From Alphaproteobacteria bacterium (GTDB lineage Bacteria; Pseudomonadota; Alphaproteobacteria; JACAEB01): DNA of 64,000 nt. The position numbers and the translations under genes are program-made. Of this stretch, positions 47,038 through 54,554 are shown piece after piece. Position 1 is the first letter of the stretch; each line of letters begins with the position of its first letter. The notes below the pieces were generated by a model. That model had not been told where the DNA came from. It ran no database searches and worked only from the letters and a program-made list of their open reading frames with translations. The stretch spans positions 62,001-126,000 of the forward strand of contig JACKLE010000001.1 in NCBI GenBank assembly GCA_024236075.1, read 5' to 3'.

Positions 47038-47572
47038 GGGCGCGCGGATCTGCGTGGCGGCCGTCGCCGGCGCGCACGGCGTCAGGGGCGATGTGCGGCT
47101 CAAATGCTTCACCGCGGCGCCCGAGGACGTTGCGGCCTACGGGCCCGTCGAGAGCGAGGATGGCGCGCGGCGCTTCACCGTGACGCTCGTCCGTCCGCTG
47201 AAGGACGGCTTTTCCGCGCGGCTCTCCGGCATCGGCACGCGCGAGGCGGCAGAGGCGCTCAAGTCGACGCGCCTCTACGTGCCGCGTGACGCGCTGCCCG
47301 AGCCCGCCGAGGACGAGTTCTATCATGCCGACCTCATCGGCCTTGCGGCCGTCGGCGAGGACGGCACGCCGTTCGGACGTGTGAAGGCCGTCCACGATTT
47401 CGGCGCGGGCGACGTTCTCGAGATCGCGCGCGAGGGAGCCGCGACGCTGATGATCCCCTTCACGCGGGAGGCCGTGCCTCAGATCGACCTTTCGGGCGCG
47501 TGCCTCGTCGTCTCGGGCCTGGCGATCGCGGATGCGAGCCCCGGCACTTCGGACGCGGAGCCCGCGCCATGA
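47012..47572 (+). CDS. rimM: 16S rRNA processing protein RimM
   Basis: A 186-residue ribosome-assembly factor that helps mature the 30S head and binds uS19. The N-terminal domain has CVAAVAGAHGVRGDVRLKCF, and a C-terminal PRC-barrel contains EDEFYHADLIGLAAVGEDG and LMIPFTREAVPQIDL. ATG 47012 lies inside rpsP (26-base overlap), implying coupled translation. It overlaps the GNAT start by 4 bases. Confidence 0.93.
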   Translation: MARLPPRPEGARICVAAVAGAHGVRGDVRLKCFTAAPEDVAAYGPVESEDGARRFTVTLVRPLKDGFSARLSGIGTREAAEALKSTRLYVPRDALPEPAEDEFYHADLIGLAAVGEDGTPFGRVKAVHDFGAGDVLEIAREGAATLMIPFTREAVPQIDLSGACLVVSGLAIADASPGTSDAEPAP

Positions 47573-48033
47573 CCGGCGAGCCGCATTTCCGCGCGGCGAA
47601 AATGCGCGATTTCGACGCCGTGCTGCGCCTGCTCCTCGACGACGACGTGGCGTCGGGCCGCGAGGATCCCGAGGGCGCCCGCGCTGCCTATGAGGCCGCC
47701 TTTGCCGAGATGGTGACCGGGCGCGACAGCGAGCTCCTCCTCATGGAGATCGGCGGGTCGCTCGTCGGCATGGTGCAGCTCACCGTCATCCCCGGCCTCG
47801 CGCATAGGGGGGCCCGGCGCGCCCAGCTCGAGACCTTGCGCGTCGCCTCCGCCGAGCGCGGCCGGAAGCTCGGCGAGCGCCTCGTCGAGCACGCGCTCGG
47901 ACGCGCGCGGGAAAGAGGCTGCCGCATCGCGCAGCTCACCACCGACACCGGCCGCCGCCGCGCGCATGCCTTCTACGGGCGCCTCGGCTTCACGCCGAGC
48001 CATGTCGGCTTCAAGCGGCGGATCGGCCCATGA
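47569..48033 (+). CDS. GNAT-family N-acetyltransferase
   Basis: A 154-residue acetyltransferase inserted between rimM and trmD, where most bacteria have none. The acetyl-CoA site is LETLRVASAERGRKLGERLVEHA, then GCRIAQLTTDTGRRRAHAFYGRLGFTPSHVGFKR. The ATG overlaps the rimM stop, and its stop overlaps trmD (ATGA), so it is translated with the ribosome-maturation genes. Its substrate, possibly a ribosomal component, is unproven. Confidence 0.85.
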   Translation: MTGEPHFRAAKMRDFDAVLRLLLDDDVASGREDPEGARAAYEAAFAEMVTGRDSELLLMEIGGSLVGMVQLTVIPGLAHRGARRAQLETLRVASAERGRKLGERLVEHALGRARERGCRIAQLTTDTGRRRAHAFYGRLGFTPSHVGFKRRIGP

Positions 48034-48749
48034 ACTGGCGGGCGAGCGTGCTGACCCTCTTTCCGGAGGCCTTCCCGGGGCCTCTCGGCGTCTCGCTCCT
48101 TGAAAAGGCGCGCGCCGAGGGCATCTGGTCGCTCGAGACGGTGGACATTCGCGTTTTCGCAAGCGATAAACACGCCTCCGTCGACGACACGCCCGCCGGC
48201 GGCGGGCCGGGTATGGTCCTGCGGGCCGATGTTCTTTCGCGCGCGGTCGATGCGACGCGGGGGGCAGCGGACGCAAGGCCTCTTTTGTACTTGAGCCCTC
48301 GCGGGACGCCGCTGACGCAAGCCCGCGTCGCGGAGTGGAGCGCGGGGCCGGGCGTCGTGCTCCTCTGCGGGCGCTTCGAGGGAGTGGACCAGCGCCTTCT
48401 CGAGGCAAGGCCCTTCGAGGAAGTGTCGGTCGGCGATGTCGTCCTCGCGGGCGGCGAGGCGGCGGCGGTCGTGCTGATCGAGGCCTGCGTGCGCCTGCTG
48501 CCCGGCGTCGTCGGCGATCCGGCGTCGCTCTCCTCGGAGAGCTTCGCCGGCGGGCTGCTGGAATATCCCCACTACACCCGGCCGCAGGTGTGGGAGGGGC
48601 GGGCGATCCCCGAGGTGCTCCAGTCGGGCCACCACGGCGAGATCGCGAAATGGCGGCAAGGGCAGGCCGAGCGCCTCACGCGCGATCGCCGGCCCGACCT
48701 CTGGAGGGCCTATCTCGCCTCCAGGGAGCGGCTGAAGGACAGGGACTAG
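48030..48749 (+). CDS. trmD: tRNA (guanine-N1)-methyltransferase TrmD
   Basis: A 239-residue SPOUT methyltransferase making m1G37 in tRNA. Family blocks are VLTLFPEAFPGPLGVSLLEKA, DDTPAGGGPGMVLRADV, LYLSPRGTPLTQ and the knot motif LLCGRFEGVDQRLLE, then VGDVVLAGGEAAA. It overlaps the GNAT gene by 4 bases and precedes rplS by 45. Confidence 0.97.
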   Translation: MNWRASVLTLFPEAFPGPLGVSLLEKARAEGIWSLETVDIRVFASDKHASVDDTPAGGGPGMVLRADVLSRAVDATRGAADARPLLYLSPRGTPLTQARVAEWSAGPGVVLLCGRFEGVDQRLLEARPFEEVSVGDVVLAGGEAAAVVLIEACVRLLPGVVGDPASLSSESFAGGLLEYPHYTRPQVWEGRAIPEVLQSGHHGEIAKWRQGQAERLTRDRRPDLWRAYLASRERLKDRD

Positions 48750-48794
48750 TCTCCGGCGCGGCCGGACGGAAAGGCATGAGAAGGCGGACGGGCC

Positions 48795-49223
48795 ATGAAC
48801 ATCATCGACGTGATCGAAAAGGAAGAGATTGCGCGTCTCGCCAAGAAGATCCCCGAATTCGCGCCGGGCGACACCGTGAAGGTGAACGTGAAGGTCGTCG
48901 AGGGCACGCGCGAGCGCGTCCAGGCCTATGAAGGCGTCGTGATCGCGCGCTCGGGCCACGGCCTCAACGAGAGCTTCACCGTGCGCAAGATTTCCTACGG
49001 CGAAGGCGTGGAGCGGGTCTTTCCCGTGCTTTCCCCGCTCATCGATTCGATCGTCGTCGTGCGCCGCGGCGATGTGCGTCGCGCCAAGCTCTATTATCTG
49101 CGCGAGCGGCGCGGCAAATCGGCCCGCATCGCCGAGAAGCAGGATCGCCGCACGACGAAGGGCAAAGGAACCGCCCCCCCCGAGGCCCCTGGGGCCGAGG
49201 AGGCCGAAAGCGCGGAAAGCTGA
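48795..49223 (+). CDS. rplS: ribosomal protein bL19
   Basis: A 142-residue large-subunit protein. The core PGDTVKVNVKVVEGTRERVQAYEGVVIARSG, FTVRKISYGEGVERVFPVLSP and RRGDVRRAKLYYLRERRGKSARI is clear. The C-terminal 25 residues are a polar Ala/Glu tail. It is followed by leuC 54 bases downstream; a CCCGAATTCGGG palindrome lies in that gap. Confidence 0.97.
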   Translation: MNIIDVIEKEEIARLAKKIPEFAPGDTVKVNVKVVEGTRERVQAYEGVVIARSGHGLNESFTVRKISYGEGVERVFPVLSPLIDSIVVVRRGDVRRAKLYYLRERRGKSARIAEKQDRRTTKGKGTAPPEAPGAEEAESAES

Positions 49224-49277
49224 GCCGAAGAGACCGCCCGAATTCGGGGGCAGGGCTTCGGCGTGGAGTTCGAACCC

Positions 49278-50684
49278 ATGACGACCCCCCGCACGCTCTA
49301 CGACAAGATCTGGCAGGACCACCTCGTCCATCAGGGCGAGGACGGCTCGGCGCTCCTCTATATCGACTTCCATCTCGTCCACGAGGTGACGAGCCCCCAG
49401 GCCTTCGAGGGCTTGAGGATGGCGGGGCGCAGGGTGCATGCGCCCAAGCGCACGCTCGCCGTCGCCGATCATAATGTTCCGACGACGGACCGCTCCAAGG
49501 GCATAGCGGACGCCGAGAGCCGCATCCAGATCGAGACCCTGGCCGAGAACTGCCGCGAGTTCGGGGTGGAATTCCTCGACATGGCCGATGTGCGCCAGGG
49601 CATCGTGCACATCGTCGGCCCTGAGCAGGGCATCACGCAGCCCGGCATGACCATCGTGTGCGGCGACAGCCACACGGCGACGCACGGCGCCTTCGGCGCG
49701 CTCGCCTTCGGCATCGGCACCTCAGAGGTCGAGCACGTCCTCGCGACGCAGACGCTCATCTCCGCGCCCTCGAAGAACATGCGCGTGAGGGTCGAGGGCA
49801 CGCTGCCGCTGGGCTGCACCGCCAAGGACGTCGTCCTCGCCATCATCGGGCGCATCGGCACGGCGGGCGGCACGGGCCACGTCATCGAATATGCCGGGAG
49901 CGTCATCCGCTCGCTGAGCATGGAAGGCCGCATGACGGTCTGCAACATGTCGATCGAGGCGGGCGCGCGCGCGGGCCTCATCGCGCCGGACGAGACGACC
50001 TTCGCCTATCTCAAGGGCCGCGTGCACGCGCCGAAGGGCGCGACATGGGAAATGGCGCTCGCCGACTGGAAGGGCCTCAAATCCGACGAGGGCGCCCATT
50101 TCGACAAGGAGGTCGTGATCGACGCCGCCGAGATCGTGCCGCTCGTCACCTGGGGCACGAGCCCGCAGGACGTGCTGCCCATCACGGGCGCGGTGCCCGA
50201 TCCCGCAAGCGAGGCCGATCCCGACCGGCGCCGCGCCATGGAGCGCGCGCTCAGCTATATGGGCCTCAGGCCCGGGACCGCGCTCAAGGACGTGAAGGTC
50301 GACCGCGTCTTCATCGGGTCGTGCACGAACGGCCGGATCGAGGATCTGCGCGCGGCCGCCGCCGTCGCGAAGGGCCGCAAGGTGGCGTCCCATGTCGGCG
50401 CGATGGTCGTTCCCGGCTCGGGCCTCGTGAAGGCGCAGGCCGAGGAGGAGGGCCTCGACCGCATCTTCACCGAGGCGGGCTTCGAATGGCGCGAGCCCGG
50501 CTGCTCCATGTGCCTTGCGATGAACGCGGACAAGCTCGAGCCGGGCGAGCGCTGCGCCTCGACCTCGAACCGCAATTTCGAGGGCCGCCAGGGCCGCGGC
50601 GGGCGCACCCACCTCATGAGCCCCGCCATGGCCGCCGCCGCAGCCATCCGCGGCACCCTCGCCGACGTGCGGGAGTTCGGGTGA
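49278..50684 (+). CDS. leuC: 3-isopropylmalate dehydratase large subunit
   Basis: A 468-residue aconitase-family subunit converting 2- to 3-isopropylmalate with LeuD. The cluster cysteines lie in FIGSCTNGRIEDLRAAA and GCSMCLAMN. The start PRTLYDKIWQDHLV is standard. ATG 49278 is preferred to GTG 49263, which has the same frame but overlaps the ribosome site. leuD follows after 96 bases that contain a palindromic repeat. Confidence 0.97.
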   Translation: MTTPRTLYDKIWQDHLVHQGEDGSALLYIDFHLVHEVTSPQAFEGLRMAGRRVHAPKRTLAVADHNVPTTDRSKGIADAESRIQIETLAENCREFGVEFLDMADVRQGIVHIVGPEQGITQPGMTIVCGDSHTATHGAFGALAFGIGTSEVEHVLATQTLISAPSKNMRVRVEGTLPLGCTAKDVVLAIIGRIGTAGGTGHVIEYAGSVIRSLSMEGRMTVCNMSIEAGARAGLIAPDETTFAYLKGRVHAPKGATWEMALADWKGLKSDEGAHFDKEVVIDAAEIVPLVTWGTSPQDVLPITGAVPDPASEADPDRRRAMERALSYMGLRPGTALKDVKVDRVFIGSCTNGRIEDLRAAAAVAKGRKVASHVGAMVVPGSGLVKAQAEEEGLDRIFTEAGFEWREPGCSMCLAMNADKLEPGERCASTSNRNFEGRQGRGGRTHLMSPAMAAAAAIRGTLADVREFG

Positions 50685-50730
50685 GGCCTTCGAAGATCTA
50701 GACTGACGATTGTGCGGTGCGAAACGTCTC

Positions 50731-50765
50731 GTTCCGGCCGACGCGAAGCGGAGGGCCGGGATGAC
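50731..50765. repeat. palindromic repeat between leuC and leuD
   Basis: GTTCCGGCC...GGCCGGGATGAC brackets GACGCGAAGCGGAG, an inverted repeat of the kind often found between genes in alphaproteobacteria (GTCATCCCGGCC...type). It can fold on either strand. It sits in the only large gap of the leuC-leuD-leuB series and may stabilise or shorten the upstream message. Confidence 0.5.
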
Positions 50766-50780
50766 AGTGGAGGCAGGCGG

Positions 50781-51386
50781 ATGGACAAATTCACGACACT
50801 GACGGGTGTGGCGGCGCCGCTGCCGATGATGAATGTCGACACCGACATGATCATCCCGAAGCAGTTCCTGAAAACGATCAAGCGCACGGGGCTCGGCAAG
50901 AACCTCTTCGACGAGATGCGCTACGACGACAAGGGCGCGGAGAAGCCCGATTTCGTGCTGAACAAGCCGCAATATCGCAGCGCGCAGATCCTCGTCGCGG
51001 GCGAGAATTTCGGCTGCGGCTCCTCCCGAGAGCACGCACCCTGGGCGCTTCTCGATTTCGGCATCCGCGTCGTCGTCGCACCCTCGTTCGCGGACATCTT
51101 CTACAACAACTGCTTCAAGAACGGCATCCTCCCCATCGCTCTGCCCAAGGAGGATGTGGAGAAGCTGCTGGACGATGCCGCGCGCGGCGCCAATGCGACG
51201 CTCACCGTCGACCTTCAAAAGCAGGAAATCCGCGGGCCCGACGGGGGAAGAATCCGCTTCGACATCGATCCCTTCAAGAAGCAGTGCCTTCTCGAGGGGC
51301 TCGACGACATCGGGCTGACGCTGCAAAAGGCCTCGGCCATTTCGGACTTCGAGGCGCGCCGCGCGGCGGCGAGGCCGTGGGCCTGA
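50781..51386 (+). CDS. leuD: 3-isopropylmalate dehydratase small subunit
   Basis: A 201-residue partner of LeuC. Typical segments are FTTLTGVAAPLPMMNVDTDMIIPKQFL at the start and ILVAGENFGCGSSREHAPWALLDFG in the middle. ATG 50781 has GGAGGC at the right distance; the longer frame from 50712 runs through the repeat. leuB follows after 38 bases. Confidence 0.96.
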   Translation: MDKFTTLTGVAAPLPMMNVDTDMIIPKQFLKTIKRTGLGKNLFDEMRYDDKGAEKPDFVLNKPQYRSAQILVAGENFGCGSSREHAPWALLDFGIRVVVAPSFADIFYNNCFKNGILPIALPKEDVEKLLDDAARGANATLTVDLQKQEIRGPDGGRIRFDIDPFKKQCLLEGLDDIGLTLQKASAISDFEARRAAARPWA

Positions 51387-51424
51387 ACGACATTATCCGA
51401 GTACGGACGAGATAGGAGCATTCC

Positions 51425-52537
51425 ATGGCCGACGGCCGCAACCTCCTGGTGCTTCCCGGCGACGGCATCGGGCCCGAAGTGATGCGCGAGGTACGGCGCA
51501 TCGTCGAATGGCTGAACCGCCGCCTCAACCTCAAATTCGAGATCGAGGAGGATCTCGTCGGCGGGGCCGCGATCGACGCGCATGGCCGCTCCCTCACCGA
51601 CGCGACGCTGAAGCTCGCCAAGGACGCGGACGCGGTTCTGCTGGGCGCGGTCGGCGGGCCCAAATGGGACAAGGTCGCGTTCGACATCCGCCCCGAGGCG
51701 GGGCTGCTGGGCCTCAGGAAGGGCCTCGGCCTTTTCGCCAATCTGCGCCCGGCGCTGTGCTTCGAGGCGCTCGTGGACGCATCGAGCCTCAAGCCCGAGA
51801 TCGTGCGCGGGCTCGACATCCTCATCGTCCGGGAGCTGACGGGCGGGGTCTATTTCGGCACGCCGCGCGGCATCGAGACGCTGCCCGACGGCTCGCGCCG
51901 GGGCATCAACACGCAGGTCTACACGACGGAGGAAATCCGCCGCGTGGCGCGCGCCGCCTTCGAGCTTGCGCGCGTGCGCAAGGGCCGCGTCACCTCCGCC
52001 GAGAAGGCGAACGTCATGGAGAGCGGCATCCTCTGGCGCGAGGAGGTCACCTTCGTTCACGGGAAGGAATATCCGGACGTGAAGCTCGAGCACATGTATG
52101 CGGACAATTGCGCGATGCAGCTCGTGAAGAACCCGAAGCAGTTCGACGTCATCGTGACGGACAATCTCTTCGGCGACATCCTCTCCGACGAGGCGGCGAT
52201 GCTCACGGGCTCGCTCGGCATGCTGCCCTCCGCCTCGCTCGGTGCCAAGGCGGCCGACGGCCGGCTGCCGGCGCTCTACGAGCCCGTGCACGGGTCGGCG
52301 CCGGACATTGCCGGGCGCGATCTCGCCAATCCCATCGCGACGATCCTTTCCTTCGCGATGGCGCTCAAATATTCCTTCGGCCTGCCCGAGGAGGCGAAGC
52401 GCCTCGAGGCCGCGATCGAGCGGGTCCTTGCGACCGGGCTCCGCACCGCCGATATCATGCAGCCGGGCATGGCGAAGGTGTCGACCGGGGTGATGGGCGA
52501 GTCCATCGTGCGCGAGCTCGACAAGTCGCTGGAATGA
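51425..52537 (+). CDS. leuB: 3-isopropylmalate dehydrogenase
   Basis: A 370-residue NAD-dependent enzyme that oxidatively decarboxylates 3-isopropylmalate, the third leucine-specific step. It has LLVLPGDGIGPEVMREV at the start, VRELTGGVYFGTPRG, and a C-terminal EPVHGSAPDIAGRDLANPIATILSFAM. Asp residues in VTDNLFGDILSDEAA bind the divalent ion. asd follows 13 bases later. Confidence 0.97.
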   Translation: MADGRNLLVLPGDGIGPEVMREVRRIVEWLNRRLNLKFEIEEDLVGGAAIDAHGRSLTDATLKLAKDADAVLLGAVGGPKWDKVAFDIRPEAGLLGLRKGLGLFANLRPALCFEALVDASSLKPEIVRGLDILIVRELTGGVYFGTPRGIETLPDGSRRGINTQVYTTEEIRRVARAAFELARVRKGRVTSAEKANVMESGILWREEVTFVHGKEYPDVKLEHMYADNCAMQLVKNPKQFDVIVTDNLFGDILSDEAAMLTGSLGMLPSASLGAKAADGRLPALYEPVHGSAPDIAGRDLANPIATILSFAMALKYSFGLPEEAKRLEAAIERVLATGLRTADIMQPGMAKVSTGVMGESIVRELDKSLE

Positions 52538-52550
52538 CGGGACGGAAAAG

Positions 52551-53594
52551 ATGAGCCTCAAGGTTGCTGTGATCGGCGCGACGGGCAATGTCGGCCGGGA
52601 AATGCTGTCGATCCTCGCCGAGCGGGAGTTCCCCGCGTCCGAGGTGACGGCGCTCGCCTCCTCGCGCTCGCTCGGGCGCGAGCTCTCCTATGGCGATCGC
52701 ACGCTCAAGTGCAAGGTGCTCGACCACTACGATTTCGCCGGCACCGACATCGTGCTGATGTCGGCGGGCGGCGCGGTGGCGGGCGAATGGGCGCCGAGGA
52801 TCGCGGCGCAGGGCCCGATCGTCATCGACAATTCGTCGAAGTTCCGCATGGAGCCCGACGTTCCCCTGATCGTGCCTGAGGTGAATGCCGACGCCGTGGT
52901 GGGCGTGAAGAAGCGCAACATCATCGCGAACCCCAACTGCTCCACGGCGCAGATGGTCGTGGCGCTGAAGCCCCTGCACGACCGCGCGCGCATCAAGCGC
53001 GTCGTCGTCGCGACCTATCAGTCGGTCTCGGGCGCGGGCCACGAGGCGATGGACGAGCTCTGGACGCAGACGCGCGCGATCTTCGTCACGGACCCGGTCG
53101 AGAGGCACAAGTTCACGAAGCAGATCGCCTTCAACGTCATTCCTCATATCGACGTCTTCATGCGGGACGGCGACACGAAGGAGGAATGGAAGATGAAGGT
53201 CGAGACGCAGAAGATCCTCGACCCGAAGATCGAGGTCACGGCGACCTGCGTGCGCGTGCCCGTCTTCGTCGGCCATTCGGAGGCCGTGAACGTCGAGTTC
53301 CACGATCCGATCACGGACGATGAGGCGCGCGACATCCTGCGCGAGGCGCCCGGCTGCCTCGTCATCGACAAGCGCGAGGACGAGGGCTACGTCACGCCGG
53401 TCGAATGCGTCGGCGATTTCGCGACCTTCGTGAGCCGCATCCGCGTCGATCCGACGGTCGAGCACGGGCTCAACCTGTGGGTCGTCTCGGACAACCTCAG
53501 AAAGGGCGCGGCGCTCAACGCGGTGCAGATCGCCGAGCTGCTTCTCAACCGCGGGCTCGTCGGCGGGCGGGCGCTTCGCGCGGGAGCGCATTGA
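52551..53594 (+). CDS. asd: aspartate-semialdehyde dehydrogenase
   Basis: A 347-residue enzyme that reduces aspartyl phosphate to the semialdehyde, the branch to lysine, threonine and methionine. The NADP motif VAVIGATGNVGREML is at 5-19, the catalytic cysteine is in IANPNCSTAQMVVAL near residue 131, and the active histidine in RIRVDPTVEHGLNLWVVSDN. It lies 13 bases after leuB and is convergent with hpnM (19-base gap). Confidence 0.97.
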   Translation: MSLKVAVIGATGNVGREMLSILAEREFPASEVTALASSRSLGRELSYGDRTLKCKVLDHYDFAGTDIVLMSAGGAVAGEWAPRIAAQGPIVIDNSSKFRMEPDVPLIVPEVNADAVVGVKKRNIIANPNCSTAQMVVALKPLHDRARIKRVVVATYQSVSGAGHEAMDELWTQTRAIFVTDPVERHKFTKQIAFNVIPHIDVFMRDGDTKEEWKMKVETQKILDPKIEVTATCVRVPVFVGHSEAVNVEFHDPITDDEARDILREAPGCLVIDKREDEGYVTPVECVGDFATFVSRIRVDPTVEHGLNLWVVSDNLRKGAALNAVQIAELLLNRGLVGGRALRAGAH

Positions 53595-53613
53595 GGCGGC
53601 GCGAACGCGCCTC

Positions 53614-54336
53614 TCAGTGCATGCTCGTCGCGCGCGCCGAGGGCTGGCCCTTGCCGGCGGCGAGCTCGTCGGTCTTCTCGCCGAGCGCGGCGATGAGTCC
53701 GTCGAAGCCCTTGCGCAAGAGGATCGCGCCGAACTCGGAGCGCTGGCGCGCGAGCTCGCTGATCGTGCCCTCGAGGAAGACGTCGATGACACGCCAGGCC
53801 CCGTCGCGCTCGCGCATCAGATAGTCGATCGCGACCGCTTCGGCCTTGGGCCGTTCGAGACGGGTCCTGACGAGCACGGTGCCGGCCGGACCGGGCTCCT
53901 GCCCGACGATCGCGAAGGCCTCGCCCGAATAGCCGTCGAAGCGGCCCGCATAGGTCGCGACGGTGAAGGCGACGAAGGCGTCGCGGTAGCGCGCGCGCTC
54001 CTCCGCGGTCCAGTCCGCCCAGACGGCGCGCCCCACCGATCCCGCCGCCAGCGTCGCGAAATCGAAGCTCTCGGCGAGAATGGGCGCGATCGCGTCGCGA
54101 CGGCCCTCGAAGGCGAGCGTGCGGGCCTCGCGCATGATGGCGAGCAGACCCGTATCGAGCCGGTCGATGGTCGCGTGGGGCCCGGAGGGAGCGGGCGCCG
54201 CGGCCTCCGGAACGGGCTCCTCTGCGGCGGACGGCACGGGTGCGCCGCCGGCTTGCGCGATGGCGAGGCCGAGCGCCGCGCATCCGATCGCGAGCGTGCG
54301 CAAGAGGCGGGAAGGCGAGGCGCAGGCGGCGTTCAC
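53614..54336 (-). CDS. hpnM: HpnM-like MlaC/Ttg2-family protein
   Basis: A 240-residue exported protein of the MlaC/toluene-tolerance family. After a signal peptide (residues 1-38) the domain shows LDTGLLAIMREARTLAFEGRRDAIAPILAESFDFATLAAGSVGRAVWADWTAEERARYRDAFVAFTVATYAGRFD. GTG 54336, with AGGAG nine bases before it, is the best start. Being divergent from hpnN, it is probably the hopanoid-associated HpnM that works with that RND protein. A promoter is seen at 54400-54427. Confidence 0.8.
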   Translation of the reverse strand: MNAACASPSRLLRTLAIGCAALGLAIAQAGGAPVPSAAEEPVPEAAAPAPSGPHATIDRLDTGLLAIMREARTLAFEGRRDAIAPILAESFDFATLAAGSVGRAVWADWTAEERARYRDAFVAFTVATYAGRFDGYSGEAFAIVGQEPGPAGTVLVRTRLERPKAEAVAIDYLMRERDGAWRVIDVFLEGTISELARQRSEFGAILLRKGFDGLIAALGEKTDELAAGKGQPSARATSMH

Positions 54337-54399
54337 GTCTTCGTGCTCCTTCCTGGAGCTTGCGGTGCGGGCGCGCGTGCGCCGGCCCGAAGGAACTAG

Positions 54400-54427
54400 G
54401 ATATAGCGTCGCCGCGCAGCCATCCAA
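54400..54427 (-). promoter_or_regulatory. candidate hpnM promoter
   Basis: On the minus strand TTGGAT (plus 54422-54427) is followed after 16 bases by TATATC (plus 54400-54405). It would start transcription about 57 bases upstream of the hpnM GTG, in the hpnM-hpnN divergent gap. Confidence 0.5.
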
Positions 54428-54554
54428 GCGCTCTTCGCGCCGCCCGCCGGCGATTTCCCCATATGGCGATTCGCGATAGGGTGCGCCCCTGCGGTAGGGC
54501 GCCCCCCCACGTCGAGCCGATCCGGGGTCCGCTTGGGTTGCGGAACGAGGACGA

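Noticed and set aside
49264..49280. GGAGTTCGAACCC resembles a tRNA T-arm
   Set aside because: No acceptor stem, anticodon arm or CCA end can be fitted; it is the ribosome-site region of leuC.
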